This document shows, in pieces, positions 17,387 to 26,512 of a stretch of 64,000 bases of DNA (positions within the stretch are counted from its first letter, which is position 1; each line of letters begins with the position of its first letter). The stretch comes from Bradyrhizobium erythrophlei (GTDB lineage: Bacteria > Pseudomonadota > Alphaproteobacteria > Rhizobiales > Xanthobacteraceae), in NCBI RefSeq assembly GCF_900129425.1, contig NZ_LT670817.1:6944001-7008000 (forward strand). The letters run 5' to 3'. The notes beneath the pieces were generated by a model. It was given only the letters and a program-made list of their open reading frames with translations, searched no databases and was not told the DNA's origin. A program made the position numbers and the translations under genes.

Positions 17387-18769
17387 CTACAAGGCGCGCG
17401 GCATCTCGCCCAAATCCCAGAACAACCCCGCCATGATGCCCAACGCTTCCTCGGTCACCCCGAGCAGAATGTGTTCGTCGGGCGCGTGCTGGGAGCAGCC
17501 CGGATAGGAGTGCGGCACCCAGATCGTCGGCAACCCCAGTGCATCGGAAAACACGTCGTTGGGCAGCGACCCGCCGAAATTCGGCAGCACCGCGGGCGCT
17601 TTTCCGGTGGTCTGCCGGATCGACTGCGCCGTCCAGTTGACCCAGGGGCTGTCGAAATCGGTTCGCGAGGCGGCAAAACTTTGCGTCGCGCGCACCTCGA
17701 CCATCGGAAAGCCGCCGGCATCCAGACGCGCGCGGATCACATCGACGGCTTTGTCGACCCTGGTGCCGACGACGAAGCGAAGCTGCAGCACCGCTTGCGC
17801 GCGTCCCGGAATGGCGTTGGCTGGCTTCTCGATATTGCCGGACGACATCGCCAGCACTTCGAGCGTATTCCAGGCATAAAGCCGTTCGGCGGCTGAAAAC
17901 CCCTCCTCGCCCCAATTCTCCGACAGCGTCGGCTCGCCGGCCGTCGGCTCGATCTTGACGTCGGCCAGGACCGCGCGAATCTGGTTCGAAAGCCGCGGCG
18001 GCTTCAACTCGTCCAGCAACAGGTGTCCCTTGCCGTCGACCAGCGTGGCGATCGCGCTGGCGAGGATGGTCGCGGGATTGGCAAGCACGCCGCCCCAGTT
18101 GCCGGAATGGTGCGAGCCGTCGCGCAAATTCACATCCAGATGAATCCGCACGCCGCCGCGGCAGCCGAGGAAGATGGTGGGACGATCGGCGGCAAGCCGG
18201 GGCCCGTCGGAGGCCAGAAACAGGTCGGCCTTGAGTTCCTCGCGCAGGGATTCGCAGACCTGGCGCAGATCCGGCGAGCCGATCTCCTCGCCCATCTCAA
18301 CGATGAATTTGGCGTTGAAGCCGATCCTTCCGCCGCGCGCCTCGCGCACGGCGCGAAGCGCCGACAGATTGATGCTGTGTTGTCCCTTGTTGTCGGCGGT
18401 GCCACGGCCATAGACACGATTGCCTGACGTGGTCGTCCGCCACGGATCGAGATTGTCCCGCCATTCGCCGACCATGCCGTCGACGACGTCGCCGTGACCG
18501 TACATCAGGACCGTAGGCGCCGAGGCGTTCTCGCGATATTCGGCCAGCAGATAAGGATGCTTCCCGCTCGGGGATTCGATCAATCGTGTCGAGAAATCGA
18601 GTTGCGCGAAAGCCGGCTGCAGTTCCTGTTCGAGGTAGCCGCGCAGGCAGTCGCGCCGTTCGGGATTCTGGCTTTCGGTGGGATAGGCGACCCTGCGGTC
18701 GAGTTCACGGAGAAACGCGCCGGAATGAAGATATTCCTGCGCCCGGGCGATAGCATCGGTTCTGGTCAT
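17387..18769 (-). CDS. M20 family metallopeptidase / amidohydrolase
   Basis: This 460-residue zinc hydrolase of the M20 (ArgE/DapE/CPG2) family has the metal-binding motif LMYGHGDVVDG and the bridging aspartate in VYGRGTADNKGQ. The catalytic Glu-Glu pair is FIVEMGEEIGSPD, and a late HSYPGCSQHAPDE carries a further metal histidine. Its length fits the dipeptidase-type branch with a dimerisation domain inserted between the catalytic halves. The likely reaction is hydrolysis of a dipeptide or N-acyl amino acid in the cytoplasm. The start follows AAAGGAAG. It forms a two-gene unit with the MHS transporter. Confidence 0.88.
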   Translation of the reverse strand: MTRTDAIARAQEYLHSGAFLRELDRRVAYPTESQNPERRDCLRGYLEQELQPAFAQLDFSTRLIESPSGKHPYLLAEYRENASAPTVLMYGHGDVVDGMVGEWRDNLDPWRTTTSGNRVYGRGTADNKGQHSINLSALRAVREARGGRIGFNAKFIVEMGEEIGSPDLRQVCESLREELKADLFLASDGPRLAADRPTIFLGCRGGVRIHLDVNLRDGSHHSGNWGGVLANPATILASAIATLVDGKGHLLLDELKPPRLSNQIRAVLADVKIEPTAGEPTLSENWGEEGFSAAERLYAWNTLEVLAMSSGNIEKPANAIPGRAQAVLQLRFVVGTRVDKAVDVIRARLDAGGFPMVEVRATQSFAASRTDFDSPWVNWTAQSIRQTTGKAPAVLPNFGGSLPNDVFSDALGLPTIWVPHSYPGCSQHAPDEHILLGVTEEALGIMAGLFWDLGEMPRAL

Positions 18770-18859
18770 GTCTTCCTTTCGCGGGCCGCGAGCTTTTTCG
18801 AACGCCCTCAGCGTATCGGGATACGCCGCCGGCCGGAAGTGGGCACAGCGCGATATCTC

Positions 18860-19369
18860 CTAGGGCTTTAACCCCGCCGCGAGCCGGATATCCTTGATGA
18901 TCATGAACAGATGCCGTGCGTCGGTCGGCGACGGCACAAAGCCAAAATGCCGGTAGAATGCGGCGGCCTGATCGTCCTTGGCATGAACCGCCAGCGCCCG
19001 CACGCCGATCACATCGGCGACCTGGAGCGTACGCCCGAGCGCGTCGAGCAGCAGCCCGGAGCCAAGACCACGGCCTTGTGCATTGGAATGGACAGCGAGG
19101 CGCGCGAGCACCAGCAACGGGATCGGATGGCGGGACATGCCCTTGACGACGCGCTGAGGAGCTTGCGCGTGCTGAACTTCGCCGGCAACGATTGTATAGA
19201 AACCGACGACTTCACTGTCGCTCAACGCGACATAAGTCTGCGACGAATTTGATTGCTGCGCCTGCAACGCGTGACGTATCAGGAAGCGATCGAGCTCCGG
19301 TTGCCCGCAGGTGAATTGCTCGACGTTGTGGGTGCGATGCAATTTCACGATATGAAGCGCGTGCGTCAC
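18860..19369 (-). CDS. tacT: TacT-type GNAT acetyltransferase toxin
   Basis: This 169-residue GNAT protein has the acetyl-CoA loop NAQGRGLGSGLL and the late AAFYRHFGF segment with the tyrosine used in catalysis. Its N-terminus (VEQFTCGQPELDRFL) matches TacT/AtaT-like toxins, which acetylate the amino group of charged tRNAs and block translation. It overlaps its DUF1778 antitoxin by 4 bases (ATGA), the arrangement known for TacAT modules. A toxin role is inferred from family and pairing. Confidence 0.88.
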   Translation of the reverse strand: MTHALHIVKLHRTHNVEQFTCGQPELDRFLIRHALQAQQSNSSQTYVALSDSEVVGFYTIVAGEVQHAQAPQRVVKGMSRHPIPLLVLARLAVHSNAQGRGLGSGLLLDALGRTLQVADVIGVRALAVHAKDDQAAAFYRHFGFVPSPTDARHLFMIIKDIRLAAGLKP

Positions 19370-19656
19370 GGCTCGTTTTTGGGATCGAACGCGGAAGGCT
19401 CGCGAAACAATCTCTCAAGACGCGCGTGACGGCTCGGCGGCGCATCGAGCGCGGCGACAAAGGCGTCCCATCCTTTGGCGTCAAGCGTGAAAACCCGGCG
19501 GTCGGCGAGCCGCTCCTCGGCTTCGCTCAGCGCGGTGTCGAGCACGAATTCGCTGACCGACTTGCGTTCGGCGGCCGCGGCTGCCTGTAGGGTCTTTTTC
19601 GCGGCCCGGCTCAGCCGAAGATCAAGCTTTTCCGTTCGATTGGTGCGCTGGGTCAT
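19366..19656 (-). CDS. tacA: TacA-type DUF1778 antitoxin
   Basis: This 96-residue protein begins with a ribbon-helix-helix DNA-binding domain (KLDLRLSRAAKKTLQAAAAA then SVSEFVLDTALSEAEE). A C-terminal tail (about 60-96) should wrap the toxin. DUF1778 antitoxins neutralise GNAT toxins and repress their own operon. The start is firm: CAGGAGATAAA precedes the ATG at 19656. The toxin gene follows with a 4-base overlap. Confidence 0.88.
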   Translation of the reverse strand: MTQRTNRTEKLDLRLSRAAKKTLQAAAAAERKSVSEFVLDTALSEAEERLADRRVFTLDAKGWDAFVAALDAPPSRHARLERLFREPSAFDPKNEP

Positions 19657-19920
19657 TTTATCTCCTGAGCTCGTGGATATTGCCAGACAATGTCATGACA
19701 AGCAAGCCCTGCCGACTCCCGTTAAAATCATATGTGCAACAGAATATTGGTAGATGGCCGGGTCCAAAAATCGTTCCCGCGCTGTCTCTCCGAGATATGT
19801 CGAAGCCATCATGCTATTTGATCGTTCCTGGAACTTGTATCGACCACCAAATCATCGATTTTCTTCACGCAGGCCGGGCGATAGTCTCTTCACAAGCGTC
19901 GCGCTGAAAGTCGCCAGACC
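19657..19920. other. Intergenic region between tacA and the monooxygenase
   Basis: No gene is seen. It must hold the tacAT promoter and the divergent promoter of the monooxygenase. I could not single out a convincing operator. Confidence 0.5.
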
Positions 19921-21309
19921 ATGACAAAACAAATCCGACTCAACGCCTTCGCCATGAACTGCGTCGCGCATCAATCGCCGGGGCTATGGACCCATCCGCG
20001 CGACCGCACCGCCGACTATAACCGCCTGCCCTACTGGATCGATCTGGCGAAAACGCTCGAGCGCGGCCGGTTCGACGGCCTGTTCCTGGCGGATGTGCTC
20101 GGCGTCTACGACGTGTTCGGCGGCAGCCCGGATGCAGCGTTGCGCAACGCCACGCAGACCCCGGCCAACGACCCGTTGCTGCTGATTCCGGCGATGGCTG
20201 CCGTGACCGAGAATCTCGGCTTCGGCGTGACCTCCAACCTGTCCTACGAGCCGCCCTACACATTTGCCCGGCGGATGTCGACGCTGGATCATCTCACCGA
20301 AGGGCGGATCGGCTGGAACGTGGTGACCGGCTATCTCGACAGCGCCGCGCGCGGCGCCGGTAAGGACAAGCAGGCCGCGCATGACGATCGTTACGACGTC
20401 GCCGACGAATATATGGAGGTGGTCTACAAGCTCTGGGAAGGAAGCTGGGAGGACGACGCGGCGCTGCGTGATCGCGCGCGGGGAATCTTCGCCGATCCCG
20501 CGAAAGTGCATCGCGTCGTTCACGAAGGAAACAACTACCGCGTCGATGCCATCCACCTCTGCGAGCCGTCGCCGCAACGCACCCCCGTGCTGTACCAGGC
20601 CGGCACCTCGCCGCGCGGACGGCAATTCGCGGCGGAGCATGCCGAATGCGTGTTCATGTCGGGTCCCTCGGCCAAAATCATCGCGCCGCGCGTGGCCGCG
20701 ATTCGTGAACTCGCCGCAAAAGCCGGCCGCAACCCGGCTGAAATCCTGATGTTCAGTATGATGACGATCATTCTCGGCCGCACCGAAGCCGAAGCCACCG
20801 CAAAATACGCCGACTATCGCAGTCACATCAGTCCCGAGGGCGCGCTGACGCTGATGTCCGGCTGGACCGGAGTCGATTTCTCGACCTACGATCTCGACCA
20901 GCAGGTGCGCCACGTCCAGAACGACGCCGGCCGCACCGCGATGGACAACATCACCCGCGCCGATCCGGACCGGGTCTGGACCGTGCGCGAGGTCGCCCAG
21001 CATGTCGGCATCGGCGGCATCGGGCCGGTCGTGGTCGGCACGCCCCGGAAAGTCGCCGACGAGATCGAGGCCTGGTTCGATCAGACCGGCGTCGACGGAC
21101 TGAATGTCCCGTTTGCGATTTCGCCGGGGGATTTCGAGGATATCACCGACATGCTGGTGCCGGAACTGGTCCGGCGCGGGCGTTACAAGAGCGCCTACCA
21201 GCCAGGAACGCTGCGCGAAAAACTGTTCGGTACGGGCCGCACACGGCTCACCGCCCCGCATCCGGCGGTGCAGTATCGCCCGCGCGCGGCGGCGAAGGCG
21301 GCCGAGTAG
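19921..21309 (+). CDS. NtaA/SnaA/DszA-family FMNH2-dependent monooxygenase
   Basis: This 462-residue enzyme belongs to the group C flavin monooxygenases. RFDGLFLADVLGVYDVFGGS, TPANDPLLLIPAMAAVT and TEGRIGWNVVTGYLDSAARG are hallmark segments of the NtaA/SnaA/DszA branch. Members use FMNH2 supplied by a separate reductase to oxidise chelators such as nitrilotriacetate, dibenzothiophene sulfone or related compounds. No reductase gene is adjacent; the nearest flavin reductase is at 39.7 kb. The ATG at 19921 has only a weak upstream site. The substrate is unknown. Confidence 0.88.
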   Translation: MTKQIRLNAFAMNCVAHQSPGLWTHPRDRTADYNRLPYWIDLAKTLERGRFDGLFLADVLGVYDVFGGSPDAALRNATQTPANDPLLLIPAMAAVTENLGFGVTSNLSYEPPYTFARRMSTLDHLTEGRIGWNVVTGYLDSAARGAGKDKQAAHDDRYDVADEYMEVVYKLWEGSWEDDAALRDRARGIFADPAKVHRVVHEGNNYRVDAIHLCEPSPQRTPVLYQAGTSPRGRQFAAEHAECVFMSGPSAKIIAPRVAAIRELAAKAGRNPAEILMFSMMTIILGRTEAEATAKYADYRSHISPEGALTLMSGWTGVDFSTYDLDQQVRHVQNDAGRTAMDNITRADPDRVWTVREVAQHVGIGGIGPVVVGTPRKVADEIEAWFDQTGVDGLNVPFAISPGDFEDITDMLVPELVRRGRYKSAYQPGTLREKLFGTGRTRLTAPHPAVQYRPRAAAKAAE

Positions 21310-21324
21310 ACCGCGGGTCTTGTC

Positions 21325-21358
21325 GCCATTGCGAGGAGTGAAGCGACGAAGCAATCCG
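21325..21358. repeat. CATTGCGAG...CGAAGCAATCC dispersed repeat, copy 1
   Basis: This is a short copy of a second repeat family (CATTGCGAGGAG through GACGAAGCAATCC). A longer palindromic copy is at 31066-31185 and a partial one near 24508-24540. Confidence 0.7.
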
Positions 21359-21365
21359 ATTCAGC

Positions 21366-21504
21366 GTCATTCCGGGGCGATGCCAACGGGTCCGCGCGCA
21401 GCGCGGCCCGATGACAGGCTCCGCATCGAACCCGGAATCTCGAGATTCCCCGATGTGCAGTTGCACATCTGAGGTCTGGTGCTAATGCACCATCCCGGAA
21501 TGAC
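21366..21504. repeat. GTCATTCCGGG palindromic repeat, copy 2, with nested hairpin module
   Basis: It has the same outer arms and central AATCTCGAGATT as copy 1. The loop of its first stem (GATGC...GCATC) holds an extra block of about 40 bases (21379-21417, CAACGGGTC to GGCTCC). The right half carries GATGTGCAGTTGCACATC and TGGTGC...GCACCA stems. Confidence 0.85.
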
Positions 21505-21610
21505 GGCTTCGCACTGCTCCACCGAGCCTGTCATCGGGCGCGCATTCGCCCAGTCCGCACCCGCGGCATTTTGGCTCACTTCTGAATTTCAGAAACATCG
21601 CTTGCGGCCT

Positions 21611-22031
21611 GACCCAAATCAGTAATATATCCCTCCCCGTCCCGTCCCACTCAGAGGGGCGGCTCGCGACGTCACGGACGCGGGGCGGGATGCGGTGGAC
21701 GCGGCGGCGCGCTTGACGGGCGTTGCTCGCGGCGGACGGCGAAGACGTGTGGTCCTGATGCCTCGACGCCGGCATCAAGTTTGCAAATCTTTTGCAAGCG
21801 ACGGTGACAAGAAAGCCGATCACCGGGGAGAGCACGGTATAAGCCGTAAACCATTGCGTGCGGGAATGTCGGGTGATTCCGGTGGCTCGCTGTGAATACT
21901 CGTGTGCATACTTGCTACCAATAGCGCACACGAGGCTGCGGGTGCATCGGGCGCCCGGCATTCCCCACGCCCTCTGTTTTCAGGGCGGAGATTAATTGCA
22001 AACCTCGGACGCACTGCGCCGCGAGATCGCG
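21611..22031 (+). repeat. Long dispersed repeat, copy A (inverted relative to copy B at 31.2-31.7 kb)
   Basis: From GACCCAAATCAG to the GCGAGATCGCG end, this stretch matches the reverse strand of 31206-31714. Shared blocks include GGCGAAGACGTGTGGTCCTG, GCCTCGACGCCGGC, GACAAGAAAGCCGATCACCG, and the last block CGGACGCACTGCGCCGCGAG. Open frames inside it (for example the minus frame ending at 21482) show no recognisable protein and are best seen as repeat sequence. Confidence 0.8.
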
Positions 22032-22055
22032 AAAGTGTGTCGCAAACCCCTCAGC

Positions 22056-22157
22056 CGTCATCGCCCGCGAAGGCGGGCGATCCAGTACTCCGAGACGCCA
22101 GTGATTGAATCGATAAGCCGCGGCGTACTGGATACTCCGCTTTCGCGGAGTATGACG
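22056..22157. repeat. CGTCAT...ATGACG repeat with ATCCAGTA/TACTGGAT arms
   Basis: The unit is palindromic overall: CGTCATCGCCCGCGAAGGCG, GATCCAGTA, an inner region, then TACTGGATACTCCG and GGAGTATGACG. It is another intergenic repeat family with a single copy in this window. Confidence 0.6.
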
Positions 22158-22199
22158 ACCATTTGTGAAGCGGTGCAAGCGAGAGCAGGCGAGGCTCCC

Positions 22200-23858
22200 T
22201 CACACCGTGCCGTCGACCACCACCTCGATCAACTTCGCACCGGGCCGCTTGAATGCCGATGCCAGCGTCGATTTCAAATCCCCCGCCTCCGTGATCCGCA
22301 TCGCCTCCAGCCCAAGCGCCTTGGCGACGCCGCAAAAATCCACCGGCGGGTCGGCGAAATCCATGCCGACATAATGATCGTCACCATGAAATGCCAGCAG
22401 CCGCTGCTTGATGATGCGGTAGCCGCCGTTGTTGACGATCACCACCGTCAGCGGCAGCTTGTGATGTGCCGCGGTCCACAGCGCCTGGATCGAATACATC
22501 GCGCTGCCGTCGCCGGAGTAACACACCACCGGCCGGTCCGGATTCGCCAAGCTGACGCCGACCGAGGCCGGCAATCCCCAGCCGATGCCGCCGGAGGCCA
22601 GCGCATGATAGCCGTAGCGATCGCGATGCGGGCGCAGCGCCAGCATCTGCCGCGAGGATGTCAGTCCCTCATCGACCAGAATGGCGTTGTCGGGCATCGC
22701 CTCGACCACCTGCAGCGCGAGAAAATCCGGATCGATCGGCGAGCGATCCTTCGCTTTCGAGATTTGCTCGACCAGGGTCGCGCGCCGCGCCGTCCAGTTC
22801 TTCGACGTGAGCGCCGCGATCCCCTGCCTTGCGCGCGTCTCGAGCGCGGCGCCGCCGGCGGCTTTCAGCGCCGGAATCAGCGCGCGCAGCGTCTCCTTCA
22901 CATCGGCTTTCACGGCGATCTCGGCGCCGTAGTTCTTGGCGAGATCCCAGTCGACCAGGCCGATCTGCAGGATCGGCAGGCCTTCCGGCAGTGGATCGAC
23001 CTCGCTGTGAACCGACATCCGCAAAGGGTCGGCGCCCAGCACGATCATGAGATCGTAGGGCGACAGCACCTCGCGCACCTGCGGCTGCGAGCGCGACAGC
23101 GCCCCCATGAAGCACGGGCTTTCCGACAGGAAATGCGCGCCGTATGGCGCTGATTGCTGATACGCAGGACAACCGAGCGTGGCCGCCAGCTGGGCAGCTT
23201 CGCGCAGCGCATCGCTCTTGACGATTTCGTCGCCGGCAATGATGACCGGGCGTTGCGCTTTCAGGATACGCGCCGCCAGCGCCTGCAACGCCTCGTCGGA
23301 AGGTTTTACGCGGGTATCGACGCGGGTCGAGCGTCCGAGTTCAATGCCGGCTTCGGAATTGAGGATATCGCCGGGCAGCGAGATGAACACCGGGCCGGTC
23401 GGCGGCGTGGTCGCGATCTTGGCGGCGCGGCGCACGATCCGCGGCAGGTCCTCGAGCCTTGTGACCTCGACCGCCCATTTTACAAGCGGCTCGGCCATCC
23501 GGACCAACGGGCCGTACAGCAGCGGTTCGGTCAGGCCGTGACCCTGCTCTTGCTGGCCGGCGGTCAGGATCATCGGCGTGCCGGTGAAACTTGCGTTGTA
23601 GAGCGAGCCCATCGCATTGCCGAGCCCGGGCGCGACATGGACGTTGCAGGCGACGAGGCGGCCCGAGGCCCGGCTGTAACCATCGGCGATCGCGACCACC
23701 AGGCTTTCCTGCATCGCCATCACATAAGTGAGGTCGGGATGGTCCTTCAGCGCGTGCATGATCGGCAGTTCGGTGGTGCCGGGATTGCCGAACAGATGCG
23801 TGATGCCCTCGTCCCTCAGCAATGCGAGGAACGCCGAGCGGCCGGTGATGCGATTCAT
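22200..23858 (-). CDS. Benzoylformate decarboxylase-like ThDP-dependent enzyme
   Basis: This 552-residue ThDP enzyme has the three usual domains. The N-terminal Pyr domain shows HLFGNPGTTELPIM and the cofactor glutamate at about E51 (MAMQESLVVAIADGYSRA). A histidine follows in CNVHVAPGLGNAMGSLYN, at the place of the active-site His70 of benzoylformate decarboxylase. The C-terminal PP domain has the GDGSAMYSIQALW...IVNNGGY cofactor motif. It resembles MdlC more than acetolactate synthase; the substrate should be an aromatic or other 2-oxo acid. The start at 23858 follows GGAGGAGACC. It stands alone between repeats and the GFA gene. Confidence 0.83.
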   Translation of the reverse strand: MNRITGRSAFLALLRDEGITHLFGNPGTTELPIMHALKDHPDLTYVMAMQESLVVAIADGYSRASGRLVACNVHVAPGLGNAMGSLYNASFTGTPMILTAGQQEQGHGLTEPLLYGPLVRMAEPLVKWAVEVTRLEDLPRIVRRAAKIATTPPTGPVFISLPGDILNSEAGIELGRSTRVDTRVKPSDEALQALAARILKAQRPVIIAGDEIVKSDALREAAQLAATLGCPAYQQSAPYGAHFLSESPCFMGALSRSQPQVREVLSPYDLMIVLGADPLRMSVHSEVDPLPEGLPILQIGLVDWDLAKNYGAEIAVKADVKETLRALIPALKAAGGAALETRARQGIAALTSKNWTARRATLVEQISKAKDRSPIDPDFLALQVVEAMPDNAILVDEGLTSSRQMLALRPHRDRYGYHALASGGIGWGLPASVGVSLANPDRPVVCYSGDGSAMYSIQALWTAAHHKLPLTVVIVNNGGYRIIKQRLLAFHGDDHYVGMDFADPPVDFCGVAKALGLEAMRITEAGDLKSTLASAFKRPGAKLIEVVVDGTV

Positions 23859-24005
23859 AAGAGGTCTCCTCCATCCCGCGGCCATTACCGCCGGGATCAA
23901 GCGCATCATGACCGATCCAGCACAGTGAGATCAAGGAAGCGCGCTCATGGCTGCCCTGCGCCGGCGACGCCGTGGCCTCGACATCGCGAACCGGCGGTGC
24001 CCGGC

Positions 24006-24488
24006 TCAAAACATCCCTTCATGATCGGCGCGCTTCTTCCTTTTCGAGCGCTGCCAGACCACGCCGGGAAAACCCTTCAGCGGCACCAGCGGCTCGCCGG
24101 TATAGGCCCACTCCTGCAATTCCTCGATGGCGATATGATAGAGCGGCTGGCGGCCGGTGCGGCCTGCGAACAGCGCGCGCGGAATGTTCACCATGTGCGG
24201 CGAGCGCGCGCGTTCGTAAAACAGCGGCGTGCCGCATCGCGCGCAAAAGCTGCGCACGGCTTTCGCGACCTTGTCGTCGAAGCGCGTGATTCCGGCCTGG
24301 CCCTTGGTGATGCGAAAACGCTTGCGCCAGCTTCCGACATAGGTCGCATACGCCGCGCCGTGCGCGCGGCGGCTGCCAGGCGAATGGTCGTGAAAGGCCC
24401 AGCGCGCCGGCGTGTCGATCTCGAAACAGACCTGGCCGCACAGGCACTGGCCGGTGGAAATCCCGACTCCCTTCGCGGCATTTGTCAT
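24006..24488 (-). CDS. GFA family zinc-binding protein
   Basis: This 160-residue protein of the glutathione-dependent formaldehyde-activating (GFA/Gfa-like) family has zinc ligands in STGQCLCGQVCFEID and in SFCARCGTPLFYE. Only a minority of the family has shown formaldehyde-glutathione activity, so function is open. The start follows GGGAAGCG. The last third has an unusual basic stretch (WQRSKRKKRADHE). Confidence 0.8.
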   Translation of the reverse strand: MTNAAKGVGISTGQCLCGQVCFEIDTPARWAFHDHSPGSRRAHGAAYATYVGSWRKRFRITKGQAGITRFDDKVAKAVRSFCARCGTPLFYERARSPHMVNIPRALFAGRTGRQPLYHIAIEELQEWAYTGEPLVPLKGFPGVVWQRSKRKKRADHEGMF

Positions 24489-24547
24489 TCACGCTTCCCG
24501 TGTTGGCCGGCATTGCGAGAAACAAGGCGACGAAGCAATCCTGACGC

Positions 24548-24672
24548 CGTCATTCCCCGATGCGCAATTGCGCATCGTGGATGGTGCGTAAGCACCAGAC
24601 CTCAGATGTGCAATTGCACATCGGGGAATCTCGAGATTCCGGGTTCGATGCTTTGCATCGCCCCGGAATGAC
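24548..24672. repeat. GTCATTCCGGG palindromic repeat, copy 3 (reverse orientation, no nested module)
   Basis: Read on the minus strand it starts GTCATTCCGGGGCGATGCAAAGC: the first stem has a 3-base loop where copy 2 carries the 40-base module. Further stems are GATGTGCAATTGCACATC and GATGCGCAATTGCGCATC. A fragment of the ATTGCGAG/CGAAGCAATCC family abuts at 24508-24540. Confidence 0.85.
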
Positions 24673-24673
24673 A

Positions 24674-25798
24674 TTACGCCCGCTCCATCTCACCATGGAC
24701 CGGATAATCGGTATAGCCAACCTCCTCGCCGCCGTAGAAGGTCGCCCGGTTATAGGGCGTCAGCGGATAGCCATGTTGCAGGCGTTGCGGGAGGTCGGGA
24801 TTGGAAATGAAGATGCGGCCGAACGAGATGGCGTCGGCGTGGCCCGCGGCGATCGCTGCTTCCGCCGTCTCGCCCGTAAAACCGCCGGCCGTGATCAGCA
24901 CGCCGCGCCAGATCGGCCGGAACAGCACCATCGCCGAAGGCACGTTCTGATGATTGACCTCGGCGCGCCCCGCACCGCTGGAGCGCGGCTCGATGAAATG
25001 CAGGTAGGCGAGGCCGAGCCGATCGAGCGACTGGATGACATGGGTATAAAGCGGCATCGGATCGGCCTCGCCGCTGCCGTTGGCGACACCATACGGAGAC
25101 AATCGCACGCCGACGCGATCGGCACCCCAGACCTCGATGACGGCCTGCGTAATCTCCATCAGAAATCGCGCCCGGTTGGCAATCGAGCCGCCATACCGGT
25201 CGGTGCGCAGATTGGTGTGCGACTGCAGGAATTGCTCGATCAAATAGCCGTTGGCGCCATGGATCTCGACGCCGTCGAAACCGCATTGTTGGGCGTTACG
25301 CGCACCCTGGCGAAAACCTTCGATCACGTCCGATATTTCGCCGGTCTCGAGCACGCGCGGGGTCTCATAGGGCGCGGGTTTTCCGGAAGCCGTCATTGTC
25401 GTCAGGCCCGCGATCGGCACCGCCGACGGCGCCACCGGCAGCACGCCGCCGGGCTGGTACGAGGAATGCGAGACACGCCCGACATGCCAGAGCTGGAGAA
25501 AGATCAATCCGCCCTTGGCGTGAACCGCATCGACGACGTCGCGCCAGCCGTTGATCTGTTGTTCCGAATAGATGCCGGGCGTGGCGGGATTGCCGCGCCC
25601 CGCCGCCATGACAGGCGAGGCTTCGGCGATGATGAGGCCGCCCGGCGTGGCGCGCTGCCTATAATATTCGGCATTCAGCGTGCGGGGCGCGAAGCTCGAT
25701 CCGTCCGCGCGCATCCGCGTCAAGGGCGCCATCACCACGCGATGGCTGAGCCGGCAGGGACCGACCTGCAATGGCGAAAACAACGAACGAAAATTCAT
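24674..25798 (-). CDS. nemA: Old yellow enzyme family alkene reductase (NemA-like)
   Basis: This FMN-dependent ene-reductase has 374 residues. MNFRSLFSPLQVG and RVVMAPLTRMRADG form the flavin site. The VEIHGANGYLIEQFLQ segment carries the active-site histidine-asparagine pair, and RTDRYGGSIANRARF completes the classical OYE pattern. It reduces activated C=C bonds, N-ethylmaleimide or nitro compounds with NAD(P)H (family knowledge). The start at 25798 follows CCGGGGC. A short ModE-type regulator gene is divergent across about 100 bases and is a likely controller. Confidence 0.9.
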   Translation of the reverse strand: MNFRSLFSPLQVGPCRLSHRVVMAPLTRMRADGSSFAPRTLNAEYYRQRATPGGLIIAEASPVMAAGRGNPATPGIYSEQQINGWRDVVDAVHAKGGLIFLQLWHVGRVSHSSYQPGGVLPVAPSAVPIAGLTTMTASGKPAPYETPRVLETGEISDVIEGFRQGARNAQQCGFDGVEIHGANGYLIEQFLQSHTNLRTDRYGGSIANRARFLMEITQAVIEVWGADRVGVRLSPYGVANGSGEADPMPLYTHVIQSLDRLGLAYLHFIEPRSSGAGRAEVNHQNVPSAMVLFRPIWRGVLITAGGFTGETAEAAIAAGHADAISFGRIFISNPDLPQRLQHGYPLTPYNRATFYGGEEVGYTDYPVHGEMERA

Positions 25799-25902
25799 GT
25801 CTGCCCCGGAAAATGAGTTGATCCGAATTATGTAGCCGGTTCGCCTTGTTCGCAAAAGCCTTCAATGGCAATCTGACGCCCCGGACCAGCAGGATGAGTT
25901 TC

Positions 25903-26286
25903 ATGCATAAATCCAGCGCTAGGGCGCTTCCGTCGCTGAGTGTTCGCATCGATCTCGACACCGAGGGTCGCATCGGGCCGGGCAAAATCCAGCTGCTCGA
26001 AAATATCCATGCCTGCGGCTCGATTTCGGCCGCGGGCCGCGCGATGGACATGTCGTACAAGCGCGCGTGGGATCTGGTGGACGAGATCAATCGCATCTGC
26101 AGGCAGGCCGCCGTCGAGCGACAGACCGGCGGCAAGAACGGCGGCGGCGCGGTGCTGACGCCGTTCGGCATCTCCCTGGTCGCGCGCTACCGGAAGATCG
26201 AACGCGCCGCGACCAGCGCCGTCCGCAAGGATCTTCTGGCGCTGCGGACGGACATTGGCCGACCGAGGAAGGCCGCGAGCCGGTGA
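25903..26286 (+). CDS. ModE/LysR-type winged-helix regulator, single domain
   Basis: This 127-residue protein consists of the ModE N-terminal winged helix: GRIGPGKIQLLENIHACGSI, SAAGRAMDMSYKRAWDLVDE, then GGKNGGGAVLTPFGISLVARYRKIE. There is no C-terminal molybdate-binding TOBE domain, as in many short ModE-like regulators. It likely binds DNA between itself and the divergent nemA gene. Start choice: ATG 25903 has CAGGATGAG upstream; 25894 is the alternative. Confidence 0.82.
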   Translation: MHKSSARALPSLSVRIDLDTEGRIGPGKIQLLENIHACGSISAAGRAMDMSYKRAWDLVDEINRICRQAAVERQTGGKNGGGAVLTPFGISLVARYRKIERAATSAVRKDLLALRTDIGRPRKAASR

Positions 26287-26512
26287 AAACACAAAGGGAG
26301 CGGCAGTCGAAAGCCGCCGCTCCCCGGGGCCGGTCGAGCCGGTAAAGCCTAAGCGGTCTGCGGCGATCACCCAAACCGGCAAAGCGGCCTCGCCACCGGC
26401 GACATCGCTATCGAACGAAGACCTCCCATGCCGTTTCGTGCGTGGTAGGTTCGCAGCATCGGCCTAATTCGATCATTGAACAGGGCAATCCCTTCGCATC
26501 AGGAGAACTCAC
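26287..26512. other. Intergenic, nothing recognised
   Basis: The start contains a GC-rich CCCCGGGGCCGG block just after the regulator gene. No gene, RNA or repeat match is seen. Confidence 0.4.

Noticed and set aside
21482..21961. 159-codon minus-strand open frame
   Set aside because: It lies entirely inside dispersed repeat DNA (copy A and a piece of the hairpin module), so it is probably not a gene.
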